Shown: positions 62,929 to 64,000 of the stretch, piece after piece
Numbering within the stretch: position 1 is the first letter of the stretch
How the letters are laid out: each line of letters starts with the position of its first letter
Source: Paracoccus sediminis
Lineage (GTDB): Bacteria > Pseudomonadota > Alphaproteobacteria > Rhodobacterales > Rhodobacteraceae
Direction of reading: 5' to 3'
Assembly: GCF_900188295.1 (NCBI RefSeq)
Contig: NZ_FZNM01000015.1
Span: forward strand, 1 to 64,000
Length of the DNA stretch: 64,000 nucleotides
Made by a program: the position numbers and the translations under genes
The notes under the pieces: generated by a model
The model's database searches: none
Told to the model about the DNA's origin: nothing
The model's input: the letters and a program-made list of their open reading frames with translations, nothing else

Positions 62929-64000
62929 TCAGCCCAGGCCCAGGCGGGTGACGATCTTCTGCGCCAGAAGATCCAGCGGCATGTATTGGGTATGGATCCC
63001 CCACAATCCCAGGGGAATGACGATCACCACCGCCAGGATCGCGGCCAGCCGGAAGGCTTGGCGCCTGCGGCGTTCGGCCCGCCCCTCGATATGGGGGATC
63101 ACCGCCAGGGGGGTGATCTGGAAACGGGACCGCATTTCGGCCGGGCGGCGGATGGTGTTGTTCAGCAGCTCCATCAGGACGAAGAACCCGCCCGCCAGCC
63201 CCAGGCCCAGGCCGATCCCGGCCAGGGCGATCTTCTTGCGGTTCGGCCCCGAGGGCTGGCTGGGCACGCTGGCGGCCTCGATCACGCTGATGCGCTGCCC
63301 CTGGGCCGAGGTTTCGACCCGTTCCACCTGCCGGGCCTGGTCAAGGCTGGCCACGGCGGCGTTGTAGCGGGCCTGGATGTTCTGCTGGTCGCGTTCCAGG
63401 GCGCCAAGGGCGATGGCGTTGGCTGCCGTCGCGCTGATCGAATCGGCCAGGCTTTGCAGTTCCGCATCGGCCTGCTTGCGTTCGTTTTCCAGCATGGTCA
63501 TGCGGCTGTCGATCTGCGACAGGTTCACGTCCAGCAACGAATTGCCGGTGTCGCCGGCATCCGCGGGAACCGCCTGCGATTCGACCACGCGTTCGGCATT
63601 GGCGATGCGGCCCCGCAGCGCCCGGACGCGGGGGCTGTCTTCGGCATAGACCCCGAGGACGCCGTTCAGTTCGGCGCGCAGGGCGGCAAGCTGCTGCTGT
63701 TCGGGGGTCTGGGGGGCGGCATTTGTCGGCACGTTGCCGGTCTGTTCGAACAACCGCACCATTTCCGCCCGCTGCGCCTGAAGCATGGCCACGTCGCTTT
63801 CCATGCGCGCCACGCGTTCCTGCAACAGCGACTGGCGGTCCTGGCGGTATTGCAGGTTCTCGGGCAGGGATGCGGCGTTTTCGCGCTTGAATTCCAGGAT
63901 CCGGGCGTTCTGCCCGTCCAGATCCTGGCTCAGCCGCTCGACCTCCTGCTGGAAGAAGGCCAGCCGGTTTTCGGCCAGGCCGACGCGGTTGCGGGTGTTG
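62929..64000 (-). CDS. Chain-length determinant / GumC-like polysaccharide co-polymerase, 5' end outside the window
   Basis: The C-terminal ~357 residues of a Wzc-N/GumC protein. A long periplasmic coiled coil (rich in Gln, Glu and Arg; for example NRLAFFQQEVERLSQDL) runs to about 63300, then the conserved SVIEAASVPSQPSGPNRKK proline-rich motif, a membrane helix (ALAGIGLGLGLAGGFFVLM), and a second helix near the end (RLAAILAVVIVIPLGLWG). The frame is open to the right edge. Together with the CpsD-like ATPase it makes a split Wzc, expected to set chain length for the Wzx/Wzy route. Confidence 0.92.
   Translation of the reverse strand, partial: NTRNRVGLAENRLAFFQQEVERLSQDLDGQNARILEFKRENAASLPENLQYRQDRQSLLQERVARMESDVAMLQAQRAEMVRLFEQTGNVPTNAAPQTPEQQQLAALRAELNGVLGVYAEDSPRVRALRGRIANAERVVESQAVPADAGDTGNSLLDVNLSQIDSRMTMLENERKQADAELQSLADSISATAANAIALGALERDQQNIQARYNAAVASLDQARQVERVETSAQGQRISVIEAASVPSQPSGPNRKKIALAGIGLGLGLAGGFFVLMELLNNTIRRPAEMRSRFQITPLAVIPHIEGRAERRRRQAFRLAAILAVVIVIPLGLWGIHTQYMPLDLLAQKIVTRLGLG

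Overview
The window looks like part of a large replicon (megaplasmid or chromid) of a GC-rich alphaproteobacterium, most likely a Rhodobacteraceae member close to Paracoccus. The signs are high GC with GC-rich third codon positions, a VPLPA-CTERM/XrtD pair and an exosortase E/protease, a protein of the RCAP_Rcc01079 family, an intergenic palindrome of a type I associate with this group, and a plasmid-type rep/parA/parB module at about 23.3-27.2 kb. I see no rRNA, tRNA, CRISPR array, transposase or integrase. Family names are from pattern recognition of the translations; no database search was run.

Layout. 0-3.8 kb: the 3' part of an RND efflux pump and a winged-helix protein. 3.9-7 kb: a KpsE/KpsT pair divergent from KpsM, forming a capsule-type ABC exporter. 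7-18 kb: a polysaccharide block with glycosyltransferases, a DUF4422 protein, UDP-galactopyranose mutase, a hydrolase-TPR protein, a FucU-like protein and an FkbM methyltransferase. 18-23.3 kb: a phospholipase D and a large beta-helix protein. 23.3-27.2 kb: partition genes, an AT-rich origin region with a DnaA box, the replication initiator and candidate parS sites. 27.2-32 kb: a coupled operon of methyltransferase, two sulfotransferases and a GT4, plus a divergent sulfotransferase. 32-35.6 kb: three coupled genes without signal peptides that look like a phage or gene-transfer-agent style spike or fibre. 35.6-46 kb: two VPLPA-CTERM proteins, exosortase XrtD, a low-GC sulfotransferase between gene remnants, and a large acyltransferase-FkbH-ACP fusion. 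46-60 kb: a Wzx-like flippase, a Wzy-like protein, many glycosyltransferases, another sulfotransferase, and two O-acylation systems (AlgI/AlgJ-like and OafA-SGNH). 60-64 kb: a spike-base-like protein, exosortase E/protease, a CpsD-like ATPase and a Wzc/GumC-like chain-length protein cut by the window edge.

Taken together the genes suggest a large exopolysaccharide/capsule factory. Sugars are assembled by about a dozen glycosyltransferases, probably including galactofuranose, then decorated with sulfate, O-acyl and methyl groups. Both an ABC-type and a Wzx/Wzy/Wzc-type export route are present, and two exosortase systems handle surface protein sorting. The most unusual elements are the spike-like trio, the three-domain FkbH fusion, and the candidate parS sites that lie inside coding sequence.
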